Source of the DNA: Actinoplanes xinjiangensis
GTDB lineage: Bacteria; Actinomycetota; Actinomycetes; Mycobacteriales; Micromonosporaceae
Direction: 5' to 3'
Length of the DNA: 64,000 bases
Assembly (NCBI RefSeq): GCF_003148685.1
Contig: NZ_QGGR01000003.1
Coordinates: forward strand, 434,001 to 498,000
Below the pieces are notes generated by a model that worked only from the letters and a program-made list of their open reading frames with translations, had not been told where the DNA came from and searched no databases. Made by a program: the position numbers and the translations under genes. Below, piece by piece: positions 8,410-17,917 of this stretch (positions are counted from its first letter, which is position 1; every line of letters begins with the position of its first letter).

Positions 8410-9553
8410 GGCAGCCCCGGGCCAGCTCCGCGGCCTCGTCGTCGAGATAGAAGGCGGGCCGCTCGTCGAATTCGTCGTAGTAGCGGTGGAAGACCGGGGT
8501 GATGCCGCCGGAGATCGGCGGGACGATCCAGGTCCAGTCGGCGGGCACCCGGCGGCCGGCCTTCTCCTCGTTACGCAGGTGGGTGATGAACCGCTGCGAC
8601 TCGGTGTGGTGGTCGCTCATCCGGACGCCGGCCCGCTCGAAACTGTGCAGGACCGCCCGGTTGAGTTCGACGAGTGCCCGGTCCCGCCAGAGCGTGGACT
8701 CCCGGCTGGTGTCCAGGCCCATCCGGGCGGCGACGAGCGGCAGCAGGTCGTAGCGGTCGGCGTCGGCGAGGTTGCGGGCACCGATCTCGGATCCCATGTA
8801 CCAGCCGTTGAACGGTGCCAGTGGATAGTGCACGCCGCCGACGGTGAGGCGCATGTTGGCGATCGCCGGTACCGCGTGCCAGCGCAGTCCCAGCTCGGCG
8901 AACCAGCTGAACTCGGGGTGACTCAGCGGCACCTCGCGGATCGCACGCTCCGGCAGTTCGTAGACGCGTACCCCCTCGGCGGGCGTCTCGATGACCAGGG
9001 GCAGCACGTCGAAGGCCTCTTCCTTGCCCTGCCAGCCGAAGCCGCGTACCGCCGTGGTGAGGCCGATCTGCCGGGGGTCGCCGACCGCGCCGCCGTCCCC
9101 GGTGCGGTATCCGGCGTACCGGATCAGCTGCTCGTTCCACACCCGGGCGTACGGCTGGCCGGGCTGGGCCGGGGCGAACACGCTGATCACCGGCCGGATC
9201 TGCGCGCCGCCCGCGGTCTGGAGGTGCTGCACGAGCAGCGAGTAGATCTCGTCGGCGGTACGGGCCCGGCGGCGGTCCAGGACCATGAGGCTGCGCCAGT
9301 AGAGCCGCCCGATGCACCGGCTGGCGTTGCGCCAGGCCATCTTCGCGCCGTGGGCCAGCTCGTCGGTGGTGTGCACATAGGTGCCGGTCGCGGCGATCTG
9401 TGCGCGGACGATGGCGAGCCGGGGCTCGACCGGGCCGAGCCGCGGGTTCTCGGTGTAACAGCGGCGCAGGAAGTCCTCGGCTTCACCGGGGTCCACCGGA
9501 GAGCCCGGATCCCAGGGCAAGGCGGGACAGTCCCGGTAGCCGGGCACGATCAT
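8393..9553 (-). CDS. nos: Bacterial nitric oxide synthase, oxygenase domain only
   Basis: A 386-residue NOS oxygenase. The heme-ligand signature WRNASRCIGR (C80), the PFNGWYMGSEIGARNLAD segment forming the substrate site and the WTWIVPPISGGITPVFH pterin/heme region are all intact. It converts L-arginine to citrulline and NO through N-hydroxyarginine. As in Bacillus and Streptomyces NOS there is no attached flavin reductase, so electrons must come from general reductases. I chose ATG 9553 (MIVPGYRDCP) because GGAGG lies 6 bases upstream; GTG 9601 has no such site. It lies between the RNA-repair cassette (convergent) and rho (same strand, behind a strong terminator). Confidence 0.95.
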   Translation of the reverse strand: MIVPGYRDCPALPWDPGSPVDPGEAEDFLRRCYTENPRLGPVEPRLAIVRAQIAATGTYVHTTDELAHGAKMAWRNASRCIGRLYWRSLMVLDRRRARTADEIYSLLVQHLQTAGGAQIRPVISVFAPAQPGQPYARVWNEQLIRYAGYRTGDGGAVGDPRQIGLTTAVRGFGWQGKEEAFDVLPLVIETPAEGVRVYELPERAIREVPLSHPEFSWFAELGLRWHAVPAIANMRLTVGGVHYPLAPFNGWYMGSEIGARNLADADRYDLLPLVAARMGLDTSRESTLWRDRALVELNRAVLHSFERAGVRMSDHHTESQRFITHLRNEEKAGRRVPADWTWIVPPISGGITPVFHRYYDEFDERPAFYLDDEAAELARGCPRRTR

Positions 9554-9634
9554 CGGGCGCCTCCGGAGTTGTCGAGCGGCGGGGATACCGGAGGTTCGCA
9601 CGAGCCGGGCTGGGCCGAATCAGACAGGTTGTGC

Positions 9635-9684
9635 GACGAAAACGACGCAGCCCACCCGATTGGGTGGGCTGCGTCGTTTTCGTC
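9635..9684. terminator. Strong hairpin terminator downstream of rho
   Basis: Perfect 23-bp arms (9635-9657 and 9662-9684) around a 4-base loop. On the minus strand the stem starts 3 bases after the rho stop codon and its descending arm contains a TTTT run. It should insulate rho from the nos gene downstream. Confidence 0.9.
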
Positions 9685-9687
9685 TGG

Positions 9688-11838
9688 TTATTCGCCAGGC
9701 GTGGACTTGGCGATCTGCATCAGGAACTCGATGTTGGTCCGGGTCTGCTTGAGCCGGTCCATCAGCAGGTCCAGGGCAGCGCCCGACTCCAGCGAACTGA
9801 GCACCTTGCGGAGCTTGTGGATGATCGCCAGCTCCTCCTTGCCCAGAAGGATCTCTTCCTTACGGGTGCTGGAGGCGGAGACGTCCACGGCCGGGAAGAT
9901 CCGCTTGTCCGCGATCTTGCGGTCGAGCTTGAGCTCGGCGTTACCCGTGCCCTTGAACTCCTCGAAGATCACCGTGTCCATCATCGACCCGGTCTCCACC
10001 AGCGCGGTCGCGAGAATGGTGAGCGAGCCACCGTTCTCGATGTTGCGCGCCGCACCGAGGAAACGCTTCGGCGGGTAGAGCGCGGTCGAATCGATACCAC
10101 CCGACATGATGCGGCCGGAGGCCGGCGCCGCCAGGTTGTACGACCGGCCGAGGCGGGTCACCGAGTCGAGCAGGACGACCACGTCGTGGCCCAGCTCGAC
10201 CAGCCGCTTCGCCCGCTCGATGGCGAGCTCGGCGACCGTGGTGTGGTCCTGCGGCGGACGGTCGAACGTGGCCGCGATGACCTCGCCCTTCACCGTGCGC
10301 TGCATGTCGGTGACCTCTTCGGGCCGCTCGTCCACGAGCACGACCATCAGGTGGCACTCGGGGTTGTTGCGGGTGATCGCGTTGGCCAGAGCCTGCAGGA
10401 CCATCGTCTTACCGGCCTTCGGCGGGGAGACGATGAGCGCGCGCTGGCCCTTACCGATCGGCATCACCAGGTCGATGATGCGGGTGGTGAGGATGTGCGG
10501 CTCGGTCTCCAGCCGCAGGCGCTCCTGCGGGTAGAGCGGGGTGAGCTTGTAGAACTCGGGACGGCGGCGGGCCTCGTCCGGCTCCATCCCGTTGATGGTG
10601 TCGAGGCGGACCAGCGGGTTGTACTTGTCCCGCCGCTGCCCGTCGCCGCCACCGTCACGCGGGGCGGACCGCACGGCGCCGGTCACCGCGTCGCCACGGC
10701 GCAGACCGTACTTCTTGACCTGCGACATCGAGACGTAGACGTCGTTCGGCCCGGAGAGGTAGCCGGTGGTACGGACGAACGCGTAGTTGTCCAGCACGTC
10801 CAGGATGCCGGCGACCGGGACGAGCACCTCGTCCTCGGCCACGTGCGGCTCCCGGCCCTCACGCTGGCCGCCACCGCGCTCGTCACGCGGGTTGTCGTCA
10901 CGGTCACGGCCCCGGCGACGGTCCCGGAAGCGGCTGCGCCGGCTCCGGCGGCCGCCCTCGCCGTCACTGTCGTCGTCGTCGTGACCCTGGCTGTCACGCG
11001 GGCCGCGGTCGTTGCCGCCGCGATCCTCGCGCTGCTGGTCGTCGCGCTGCCGGCCGTCACGCGGCTGGCTGTCACGCTGACCGTCACGCGGCTGGCCATC
11101 ACGCTGACCATCACGCGACTGGCCATCACGCTGACCGTCACGCGGCTGGCTGTCACGCTGACCGTCACGCGGCTGGCCATCACGCTGACCGTCACGCGAC
11201 TGGTTGTCGCGCTGACCGTCACGCTGCTGACCGTCACGCTGGTTGCGCTGCCGGTCCCGGTTGCGCTCGCCGCGCTCGGGACGCTCGCCGCGCTCCGGAC
11301 GCTCGGTCGGCTCGGCAGCGGGTGCGGGCGCCTCGACCGGTGCGGCCACGGCGACGGCGACGGCGGGAGCCTCGGCCGGTGCGGCCACGGTCTCCTGCTG
11401 GCGCGGAGCGCTTTCCCGGGAGCCACGCTCACGGCGGCTGCGGGACGGGCGCTCGGCCGGAGGAGCGGTCTCCGCCGGAGCGGCTGCGGCCTGCGGCGCC
11501 TCGACCGGAGCGACCGCAGCGACCGGAGCGACCGGGGCGGGAGCCTGGGCGACGGCCTCGGAGCCGTTGGTACGCGGGCGGGGAGCCGTCTCGACAGCGG
11601 CAGCGGCAGCGGCGGGGGCACCACCGCTCTGACGCTCGGTGATCGCGGCGATCAGCTCGCCCTTGCGCATCCGGGCGGTGCCGGAGATGCCGAGGGAGGC
11701 GGCGAGGCTCTGCAACTCGGGCAGAAGCATCGCGGACAGCCCGGTGCCGCCCCGGCGGCGCTTCGTAGCGGTCGCGGTGGTGCCTGCGCCGTCAGCGACG
11801 TCAGAAACACCCGACGTCACGTCGGTGGTGTCGCTCAA
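9688..11838 (-). CDS. rho: Transcription termination factor Rho with large disordered insertion
   Basis: A 716-residue Rho, against about 420 in E. coli. Residues 30-75 are the Rho N-terminal helical domain (LPELQSLAASLGI). Residues 75-340 are a low-complexity insertion, first Ala/Pro/Glu-rich and then Arg/Asp/Gln/Gly-rich with repeats such as DGQPRDGQR, encoded by 27-bp tandem repeats. Residues 345-716 hold the RNA-binding domain (YAFVRTTGYLSG) and the ATPase with Walker A SPPKAGKT, VLVDERPEEV and the Q-loop/R-loop region. The start is TTG at 11838 (LSDTTDV), with GGAAGG 6 bases upstream. Arginine-rich insertions in actinobacterial Rho are known to increase RNA binding. A long leader lies upstream and a strong terminator downstream. 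Confidence 0.97.
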   Translation of the reverse strand: MSDTTDVTSGVSDVADGAGTTATATKRRRGGTGLSAMLLPELQSLAASLGISGTARMRKGELIAAITERQSGGAPAAAAAAVETAPRPRTNGSEAVAQAPAPVAPVAAVAPVEAPQAAAAPAETAPPAERPSRSRRERGSRESAPRQQETVAAPAEAPAVAVAVAAPVEAPAPAAEPTERPERGERPERGERNRDRQRNQRDGQQRDGQRDNQSRDGQRDGQPRDGQRDSQPRDGQRDGQSRDGQRDGQPRDGQRDSQPRDGRQRDDQQREDRGGNDRGPRDSQGHDDDDSDGEGGRRSRRSRFRDRRRGRDRDDNPRDERGGGQREGREPHVAEDEVLVPVAGILDVLDNYAFVRTTGYLSGPNDVYVSMSQVKKYGLRRGDAVTGAVRSAPRDGGGDGQRRDKYNPLVRLDTINGMEPDEARRRPEFYKLTPLYPQERLRLETEPHILTTRIIDLVMPIGKGQRALIVSPPKAGKTMVLQALANAITRNNPECHLMVVLVDERPEEVTDMQRTVKGEVIAATFDRPPQDHTTVAELAIERAKRLVELGHDVVVLLDSVTRLGRSYNLAAPASGRIMSGGIDSTALYPPKRFLGAARNIENGGSLTILATALVETGSMMDTVIFEEFKGTGNAELKLDRKIADKRIFPAVDVSASSTRKEEILLGKEELAIIHKLRKVLSSLESGAALDLLMDRLKQTRTNIEFLMQIAKSTPGE
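11056..11217 (-). repeat. 27-bp tandem repeat inside rho
   Basis: Six imperfect 27-bp units (starting at 11056, 11083, 11110, 11137, 11164 and 11191) encode nine-residue units of the type DGQPRDGQR in the disordered insertion of Rho. A partial unit follows at 11218. Length variation between strains is likely because the units are nearly identical. Confidence 0.9.
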
Positions 11839-12135
11839 TGGATTCCTTCCGTCGGAAAAAGCCCGAGTCCACCCGGAACTTCAGCCTTGGGCCGGGTGCC
11901 CTCGGAACCCGCTTCGCAACAGCGGTGCGGGAGTTCATGCAGCACGGCAGCTCGACGGTATCCCTGCCCGTCGAGGGTGCCGGCGGGTAGGTCTCGGCGA
12001 GTGCAGCGATCTATCGACTGCTGCCCGGCGTTTGCCTTGATGAGAGTTGAGAAAGACCAGAAGGCCCAGAATCTCGGGGGTGCGCCGAACCGCAGAGATC
12101 GCTTGCTTCGCGGCTGTGCTAGGTCTTGAGCGTAG
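11839..12135 (-). promoter_or_regulatory. Long rho 5' leader
   Basis: About 297 bases between thrB and rho without a convincing gene. On the minus strand it contains a hairpin with 8-bp arms (11951-11958 and 11968-11975) and several C-rich, G-poor stretches that could be Rho-binding sites. Autoregulation of rho by its own leader is known in other bacteria; that it applies here is inference. Confidence 0.5.
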
Positions 12136-13086
12136 TCAACTCGTGCGACCTGCGGCAACAGGACCCCGCTCGGCGTGTTCCACCATACCCCCTTTCACAC
12201 GAGCACCGACGTCATCCACGCCCAGCACTTCGCTGTGCCAGTGCGCACCCGGCGCGAAATCGTCCGGGACCTCGGTCAGTGCCAGCACGGTCGGGCCGGC
12301 GCCGCTGACCACGGCGGCCACTCCCACCGCACGCAACGCCGCCACCAGAGCCGCCGTGGCCGGCATCCCCGGAGCGCGATAGCCCTGGTGCAGCCGGTCC
12401 TCGGTGGCCGCGAACAGCAGCGAGGGATCAATCGTGAGAGCGTGCGTGAGCAGCGCGGCCCGCCCGGCGTTGAATGCGGCGTCGTGATGCGGCACCTCGG
12501 CCGGCAGTGCGGCCCGCGCGGACGCCGTATACCCCAGCTCGGCGGGAACGAAAACCGTCGGGCGCACACCCTCGGCCGGCGTCAGCTTAACCGCCCGTGC
12601 CCCGTCCGGCTCGGTCCAGGCCACCGTGAACCCGCCGAGCAGGCACGGAGCGACATTGTCCGGATGGCCCTCGATGCGGGCCGCGATGCGCAGCGCGGCC
12701 GCGTCGTCGATCAGATCGAGGCCGCCGGCGATCAGGCCGCGGGCCAGTTGTACGCCACCGACGATCGCCGCCGACGAACTGCCCATGCCCCGCGCCTGCG
12801 GGATCCGGTTGACGCACTCGACGGCCAGGCCCGGCGGGCGCACACCCGCCTCGTCGAAGGTCTCCAGCATCGCGCGGACCACCAGGTGGTCGGCTCCGGT
12901 CGGCAGCTCCCCGGCGCCCTCGCCGAGAACCGTCACGGAGAAGCCGCCGGCGGTCACGCGGGCCGACAGGTCGTCGTAGAGCGTCAGCGCCAGGCCCAGG
13001 GAGTCGAAACCGGGGCCCAGATTGGCGCTGGTCGCCGGGGTGCTGACGGAGACCGTTTCGGTGACGAAGGTCAAGCCCATCGCCAC
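12136..13086 (-). CDS. thrB: Homoserine kinase
   Basis: A 316-residue GHMP-family kinase that phosphorylates homoserine for threonine synthesis. The N-terminal PATSANLGPGFD and the glycine/serine-rich ATP loop QARGMGSSSAAI are diagnostic, and the C-terminal GAGPT motif is present. GTG 13086 is the longest start; ATG 13080 two codons later is equally possible and no strong Shine-Dalgarno decides. It precedes rho as in Mycobacterium, but an MFS transporter and an RND pump separate it from thrC. Confidence 0.95.
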   Translation of the reverse strand: MAMGLTFVTETVSVSTPATSANLGPGFDSLGLALTLYDDLSARVTAGGFSVTVLGEGAGELPTGADHLVVRAMLETFDEAGVRPPGLAVECVNRIPQARGMGSSSAAIVGGVQLARGLIAGGLDLIDDAAALRIAARIEGHPDNVAPCLLGGFTVAWTEPDGARAVKLTPAEGVRPTVFVPAELGYTASARAALPAEVPHHDAAFNAGRAALLTHALTIDPSLLFAATEDRLHQGYRAPGMPATAALVAALRAVGVAAVVSGAGPTVLALTEVPDDFAPGAHWHSEVLGVDDVGARVKGGMVEHAERGPVAAGRTS

Positions 13087-13100
13087 ATGCTAGGGCGTGA

Positions 13101-14357
13101 TCATTTCGGCGGAAGCTCCCCGGTACCGGTAATCCCGAATGTCGGCTCGGTCGAGGGCTGGAGCCGACGGGTCGCGATCCGCCACCCGATCGCGTAGGTC
13201 AGCGTGATCGACGCACAGCCCGCGATGATCCACCGCGAGTCGACACGGTCGATGGCCGCGCCCGCGATCAGCTGGCTCACCGCGATCGCGAGCGTCGCCA
13301 GCATCATGTCGGTCGCGAAGACCCGGCCCCGCAGAGCGTCCGGCACCTCGCCCTGCAACGCGAAGTTGGACAGCACCCAGTTGCTGCCGCCGGCGAAGTG
13401 CGCGACGAAGACCAGGGCCGCCACCAGGGGAAACCACGGCGCGAACGCGACACCCAGATAACCGATGCCGTACAGGCCCATGGACAGGGCCAGGCCGGGC
13501 AGCAGCCAGGCCGGCCGGTTCAGCACCGGGCGCATCACCAGCGGGCCGACCAGCGCGCCCGCGCCGCGCAGTGCGAACAGCAGCCCGGCCCCCAGCGCAC
13601 CGACCCCGTGTGCCGCCGCGATCAGCGGGAACACGGTCAGCACCCCGTTGCCGAGCCCGACCGCGGACTTCACCGTCACCAGGGCACGCAGCCGCGGGCG
13701 GCCACCGATGTAGCGCAGCGACTCCAGCAGCGCGGGCAGGGCCCGGGCCGGCTCGCCGCCGCCGCTGCGCGGCGCCTGCATCGGCCGCTTGATCAGGGTC
13801 GTCAGCAGGCTTCCGGTGAGCAGGCAGACGGCGGTCACGGCAAAGCAGACGTACGGGCTGAAGACGCTGCTCACCACGCCACCGAGAGACGCGCCCACCA
13901 CCGTCATGGTGCCCCAGGCGGATCCGGCGATCGTGTTCGCCGCCGCCAGGTCCTCCGGGTCCACCAGGTTCGGCAGCGCGGCCGACGCGGCCGGGGAGTA
14001 GAACGCCTTGGACACCGCGATCGCGCCGACCGCCACCAGCGCCAGCGGGGCGGTGGCCTCCGACCGGACCGCGAACAGCAGCAGCACCGACAGGAAGGCC
14101 GCGGCATTCGAGACGATCAGGATCTTGCGACGGTCCACCCGGTCGGCGACCGTACCCGTCCACGGGAGCAGCAACGCCAGGATGCCGGTGTCCGCGGCCA
14201 GCACCATCGCGCCCATCGTGCCGCCGCCGGTCAGCTCCGGGAGCAGCACGAGCAGCGGCACCATGACGAACCAGTCGGCGCCGAAGACCACCAGCTCGGC
14301 CGCGAACAGGCGGCGGAAGTCACGGTTGCGGGTAAGGACCGAGAAGGCTGCTGGCAC
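13101..14357 (-). CDS. MFS transporter (enterobactin-exporter/macrolide-efflux type)
   Basis: A 418-residue, 12-helix major facilitator. The loop DRVDRRKILIVSNAAAFL between helices 2 and 3 matches the MFS motif A of the MdfA/EntS-like or MFS_3 subgroup. A cytoplasmic central loop (APRSGGGEPARALPALLESL) divides the two halves. GTG start at 14357. It lies 14 bases upstream of thrB on the same strand and so could feed transcription into thrB. The substrate cannot be told from sequence; export of a small hydrophobic compound is likely for the family. Confidence 0.8.
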   Translation of the reverse strand: MPAAFSVLTRNRDFRRLFAAELVVFGADWFVMVPLLVLLPELTGGGTMGAMVLAADTGILALLLPWTGTVADRVDRRKILIVSNAAAFLSVLLLFAVRSEATAPLALVAVGAIAVSKAFYSPAASAALPNLVDPEDLAAANTIAGSAWGTMTVVGASLGGVVSSVFSPYVCFAVTAVCLLTGSLLTTLIKRPMQAPRSGGGEPARALPALLESLRYIGGRPRLRALVTVKSAVGLGNGVLTVFPLIAAAHGVGALGAGLLFALRGAGALVGPLVMRPVLNRPAWLLPGLALSMGLYGIGYLGVAFAPWFPLVAALVFVAHFAGGSNWVLSNFALQGEVPDALRGRVFATDMMLATLAIAVSQLIAGAAIDRVDSRWIIAGCASITLTYAIGWRIATRRLQPSTEPTFGITGTGELPPK

Positions 14358-14374
14358 GTACCGACCATATAGGC

Positions 14375-14404
14375 GATGCCCGGCCCCACCGGGGACCGGG
14401 CATC
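14375..14404 (-). terminator. Hairpin terminator after the RND gene
   Basis: Nine-base arms (14375-14383 and 14396-14404) with a further 4-bp inner stem (CCCC/GGGG) around ACC. It sits 16 bases after the RND stop codon and just before the MFS start. Confidence 0.65.
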
Positions 14405-14419
14405 ACCTTCGTCAACCGC

Positions 14420-17400
14420 CTACTCGGCCGGGCCGGCCGGCTTGCGCGGCATCTTCAGCACCTCGAACTGGTCGGTGAAGCCCCGCAGCGCCGACTTGCC
14501 GGTCTCGGGCCGTGCCTCGTGGGCGCCGCCGCTGGAATCCGGCGCCGCCGCCCCGGCCGACACCAGGTCGTCGGACGGTTCGTCGGCGGCGTGCTTCGGC
14601 GTACCGGATCCGTCGCCCTCGCCCTTGCGCAGCCGCTTGGCCCGGCGCTTGGCCCGGCTCTTCTCCTTGCGGTTCTCCACCAGGGTGTAGAGCGTCGGTA
14701 CCAGCACCAGCGTCAGCAGCGTCGAGCTGACCAGACCGCCGATCACCACGATGGCCAGCGGCTGCGAGATGAAGCCACCCTCGCCGGTGAGGCCCAGCGC
14801 CATCGGGATGAGCGCGAAGATGGTCGCGATCGCGGTCATCAGGATCGGGCGGAGCCGGTGCCGGCCACCCTCGATCACCGCCTCCTGCACCCCGTAGCCC
14901 TGGGCCCGGTAGTGGTTGATCAGGTCCATCAGCACGATCGCGTTGGTCACCACGATGCCGACCAGCATCAGCACACCGATCAGAGCCGGTACGCCGAGCG
15001 GGGTGCCGGTGATCAGCAGCAGGCCGATCGCGCCGGTCGCCGCGAACGGGATCGACACCAGCAGGATCACCGGCTGGAGCAGGCTGTGGAAGGTGGCGAC
15101 CATGATGATGAAGACGATCGCGATGGCGGCCAGTACGGCCAGGCCGAGCTGCCCGAACGCCTCCGCCTGGTCGGCACCGACACCGCCGATGGTGATCTCC
15201 GCTCCGGGCGGCGTCTCCAGCCCGTCGATGGCTGTGGCCAGGTCGGCGTTCACCTTGCGGAGGTCGGAGCCGACGACCACACCGGTGACGGTGGAGGTGC
15301 GGTTGCCGTCGGCCCGGCTGATCGTCGGCGGACCGCCGACCTCCTTGACGTCGGCGACCTGGTCCAGCGGGACGGGCCCGCGCGGGGTGGTCAGCGGCAG
15401 TGCCCGCAGTGCGGCCGGGTCGGCCGGAGCCGAACCGAAGGAGATCACCACGTCCTCACCGGCACCGTCGACGCTGATCTGACCGGCCGGGACGCTGCGG
15501 AACATGCCCGCCACGGTCTGACCGATCTGCGCCTCGGTGAGCCCGGCGGCAGCGGCGGCCTTGCGGTCCACCTCCACCTCGAGCCGAGGAACGCTGGCCA
15601 CCAGGCTGGTGTCCACGTCGGTGACGCCGGAGATCCCGGCCATCGCGGTCCGCACCTGCTCGGTAGTGGTGGCGAGCACCTCGTTGTCGGCGGCGGAGAC
15701 CTGCACGGAGAGCTGGCTGCTGCCCAGCCCGGAGCTCTCCTCACCGATCTTGATCTCGCCGGCGTCGGTCAGCCGCGCGAACTCGTCGCGCAGGCCGTCG
15801 GAGACCTGCTCGGCGTCGGCGTCCTCGTCCAGGGCCACGCTGTAGCTGGCGGTGCCGGACCCACCGCCCCCGGCGAACGGGTTGGCCGAGTTGCCGCCGA
15901 CGGTGACCTGGTAGGTGGTGATGTCGGCGCGAGCCGCGAGGATGCCCTCGACCTTCTTCGCCGCCGCGTCGGTGGCGGCCAGACTGGTACCCGGCGGCAG
16001 CTCCTGACTGATGTTCAGGCTGTCCTGCCCCGACTCGTCGAGGAAGTTCGTCTCCAGCCGGGTGGAGAGCGCGAACGTCCCGATCAGCACCATGATGCCG
16101 ATCAGCACCGTGGTCCAGCGCCGGGTGGTGGCGAACCGGATCACCGGCAGGTAGCCGCGCTGGAGCGGGCTGCGCAGCTCCTTCTCCTCGGCGGCCCGGC
16201 GGATCGCCTCGTTGTCGGCGCCCGCGGGCGGCGGCTTGAGGAACCAGAACGCCAGCACCGGCACGATGGTGAGCGACACGAACAGCGAGGCCAGCAGCGC
16301 CACCGTCACGGTGATCGCGAAGGACGAGAAGATCTGCCCGACCAGACCACCGACCAGGGCGATCGGCGCGAAGACGGCGACCGTGGTGAGCGTCGAGGCG
16401 ACCACCGCGCCGGCCACCTCACGGACCGCGCCGAGGATGGCGTGCACCTTCTCCTCGCCGTACTCGAGGTGGCGCTTGATGTTCTCCAGCACCACGATCG
16501 AGTCGTCCACCACCCGGCCGACCGCGATCGTCAGCGCGCCGAGGGTGAGCAGGTTGAGGGTGTAGTCGCCGATCCACAGGGCGATCAGCGCCACCAGCAC
16601 GGAGAGCGGGATGGAGACCGCGGTGACCAGGGTCGAGCGGACGCTGAGCAGGAAGACCAGGATGACCACGACCGCCATCACGAGACCGAGCAGGCCCTCG
16701 GTGGTCAGGCTCTCGATGGACCTCTCCACGTACGGCGCCTGGTCGGTGATCACGGTCAGCGTGGCGCCGGAGTCCTTCTGGAGCTCGGCGAGCAGGTCCC
16801 GGACCTCGTGCGAGATCGAGACCGGGTTGCCGTCGGGCCGGGCCGTGACCGCGATGCCGAGGCTGTCCACCCCGTCGGTCCGCGTATAGGACTCGGCGGC
16901 CGGCAGCTTGCTCTCGACCGCGGCGACGTCACCGAGCCGGACCGGGCCGCGCGAACCGTTGAGGTAGACGTCCTTGAGCTGGTCCACCGAGGTGATCGGG
17001 GTGCCGACCTGCACGGTCAGCGACTTGTCGGCCTGGGTGACCGCGCCGGCCGGGATGGAGACCCCGTTGGCCTGGAGCACGGTGGTCAGCGACGTCGGGT
17101 TGACGCCGGCCGCGCCCATCTTCGCCAGGTCCGGAGTGATCACGACCTGCTTGGCCCGGGCCCCGGTGACCTGGGTGTCGCGGACGCCCTCGATCGCGTT
17201 GAGCTCCGGCACGACGGTCTCGTTGAGCTTGCGGAGCAGATCGGCCTCGTCGGAACCACCGGACGCGGCGAGCACGATCGCCGGGATGTCGTCGGTGCCG
17301 CCGGCGAAGACCGCGGGGTCGACATTGTCCGGCAGCTGCGACTGGATCCGGTTGATCGAGGTGGTGACCTGGTTGACGGCGGACTCGATGTCCGTGCCGA

Positions 17401-17692
17401 ACTCGAACATCACGACGACGCTGGCCGCGTTCTCGCGGGAGGTCGACGTCACGGTGTCGATGCCGTCGATGCCCTTGACCGCGTCCTCGATCGGCTTGGT
17501 CACCTGCTCCTCGACCGTTTCCGGCGAGGCTCCGGGCAACACCGCGCTGACGAACGCGGCGGGCAGCTCGATCGAGGGAAAGAGCTGCTGCTTGAGGGAC
17601 GGGATCGCATAGAGCCCGAAGCCGCTGATCACCACGGCGATCAGAGCGACGAGACCTCGGTTGGCAAGGCTGAGCCGTGTCAGAGCTGACAT
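14420..17692 (-). CDS. RND-family efflux permease (AcrB/HAE1-like)
   Basis: A 1090-residue inner-membrane pump of the ACR_tran family. It has the first helix at residues 14-35, a porter segment with LPGASPETVEEQVTKPIE, a multi-helix block with the conserved charged helix IAVGRVVDDSIVVLENI, a second porter loop, and the C-terminal helix block ending ATIFALIPMALGLTGEG. The tail is charged and variable (KSRAKRRAKRLRKGEG). Proton-driven drug or lipid export is expected. ATG 17692 has GGGGGAG upstream. No periplasmic adaptor or outer-membrane channel gene is nearby, as expected for a monoderm. A divergent MarR gene probably regulates it. Confidence 0.9.
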   Translation of the reverse strand: MSALTRLSLANRGLVALIAVVISGFGLYAIPSLKQQLFPSIELPAAFVSAVLPGASPETVEEQVTKPIEDAVKGIDGIDTVTSTSRENAASVVVMFEFGTDIESAVNQVTTSINRIQSQLPDNVDPAVFAGGTDDIPAIVLAASGGSDEADLLRKLNETVVPELNAIEGVRDTQVTGARAKQVVITPDLAKMGAAGVNPTSLTTVLQANGVSIPAGAVTQADKSLTVQVGTPITSVDQLKDVYLNGSRGPVRLGDVAAVESKLPAAESYTRTDGVDSLGIAVTARPDGNPVSISHEVRDLLAELQKDSGATLTVITDQAPYVERSIESLTTEGLLGLVMAVVVILVFLLSVRSTLVTAVSIPLSVLVALIALWIGDYTLNLLTLGALTIAVGRVVDDSIVVLENIKRHLEYGEEKVHAILGAVREVAGAVVASTLTTVAVFAPIALVGGLVGQIFSSFAITVTVALLASLFVSLTIVPVLAFWFLKPPPAGADNEAIRRAAEEKELRSPLQRGYLPVIRFATTRRWTTVLIGIMVLIGTFALSTRLETNFLDESGQDSLNISQELPPGTSLAATDAAAKKVEGILAARADITTYQVTVGGNSANPFAGGGGSGTASYSVALDEDADAEQVSDGLRDEFARLTDAGEIKIGEESSGLGSSQLSVQVSAADNEVLATTTEQVRTAMAGISGVTDVDTSLVASVPRLEVEVDRKAAAAAGLTEAQIGQTVAGMFRSVPAGQISVDGAGEDVVISFGSAPADPAALRALPLTTPRGPVPLDQVADVKEVGGPPTISRADGNRTSTVTGVVVGSDLRKVNADLATAIDGLETPPGAEITIGGVGADQAEAFGQLGLAVLAAIAIVFIIMVATFHSLLQPVILLVSIPFAATGAIGLLLITGTPLGVPALIGVLMLVGIVVTNAIVLMDLINHYRAQGYGVQEAVIEGGRHRLRPILMTAIATIFALIPMALGLTGEGGFISQPLAIVVIGGLVSSTLLTLVLVPTLYTLVENRKEKSRAKRRAKRLRKGEGDGSGTPKHAADEPSDDLVSAGAAAPDSSGGAHEARPETGKSALRGFTDQFEVLKMPRKPAGPAE

Positions 17693-17917
17693 GGGCGCTC
17701 CCCCGAGATTGATTCGGTCGATACTGATAGTTTGCATGACGCGAACAAATGGTTTTTCACCAGGGGGCCTCCGAGGTCTGTTCGCGACGGTGGAGGCGGC
17801 GCGCCCACCAGGTGTGCGAAACGCGGGCTGAGGTAGGTCGCGAACGAACTCCGCTGGTACCGTCCGTCATCAGGTGGAGACGAACACGCCACCGGCACGT
17901 CACAAAAGGAGCAGGCG
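17693..17917. promoter_or_regulatory. marR/RND divergent control region with CGCGAAC half-sites
   Basis: This 225-bp region contains three copies of a 7-base element: CGCGAAC at 17740-17746 and 17839-17845 and its complement GTTCGCG at 17780-17786. Copies facing each other are a plausible MarR operator arrangement, but spacings (40 and 59 bases) are unusual for one dimer, so looping or chance are both possible. Confidence 0.4.

Noticed and set aside
1368..9553. A ribonuclease toxin that the RNA-repair cassette might answer to
   Set aside because: The GGDEF, propeller, NOS and core translation genes show no nuclease motifs, so no partner can be named.
9400..12129. 909-codon plus-strand frame opposite rho
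   Set aside because: It is the complement of the rho repeats and ATPase region, with no independent motif.
11835..12158. 107-residue peptide in the rho leader
   Set aside because: It ends across the rho start, has no ribosome site and no recognisable domain; a leader role is more likely.
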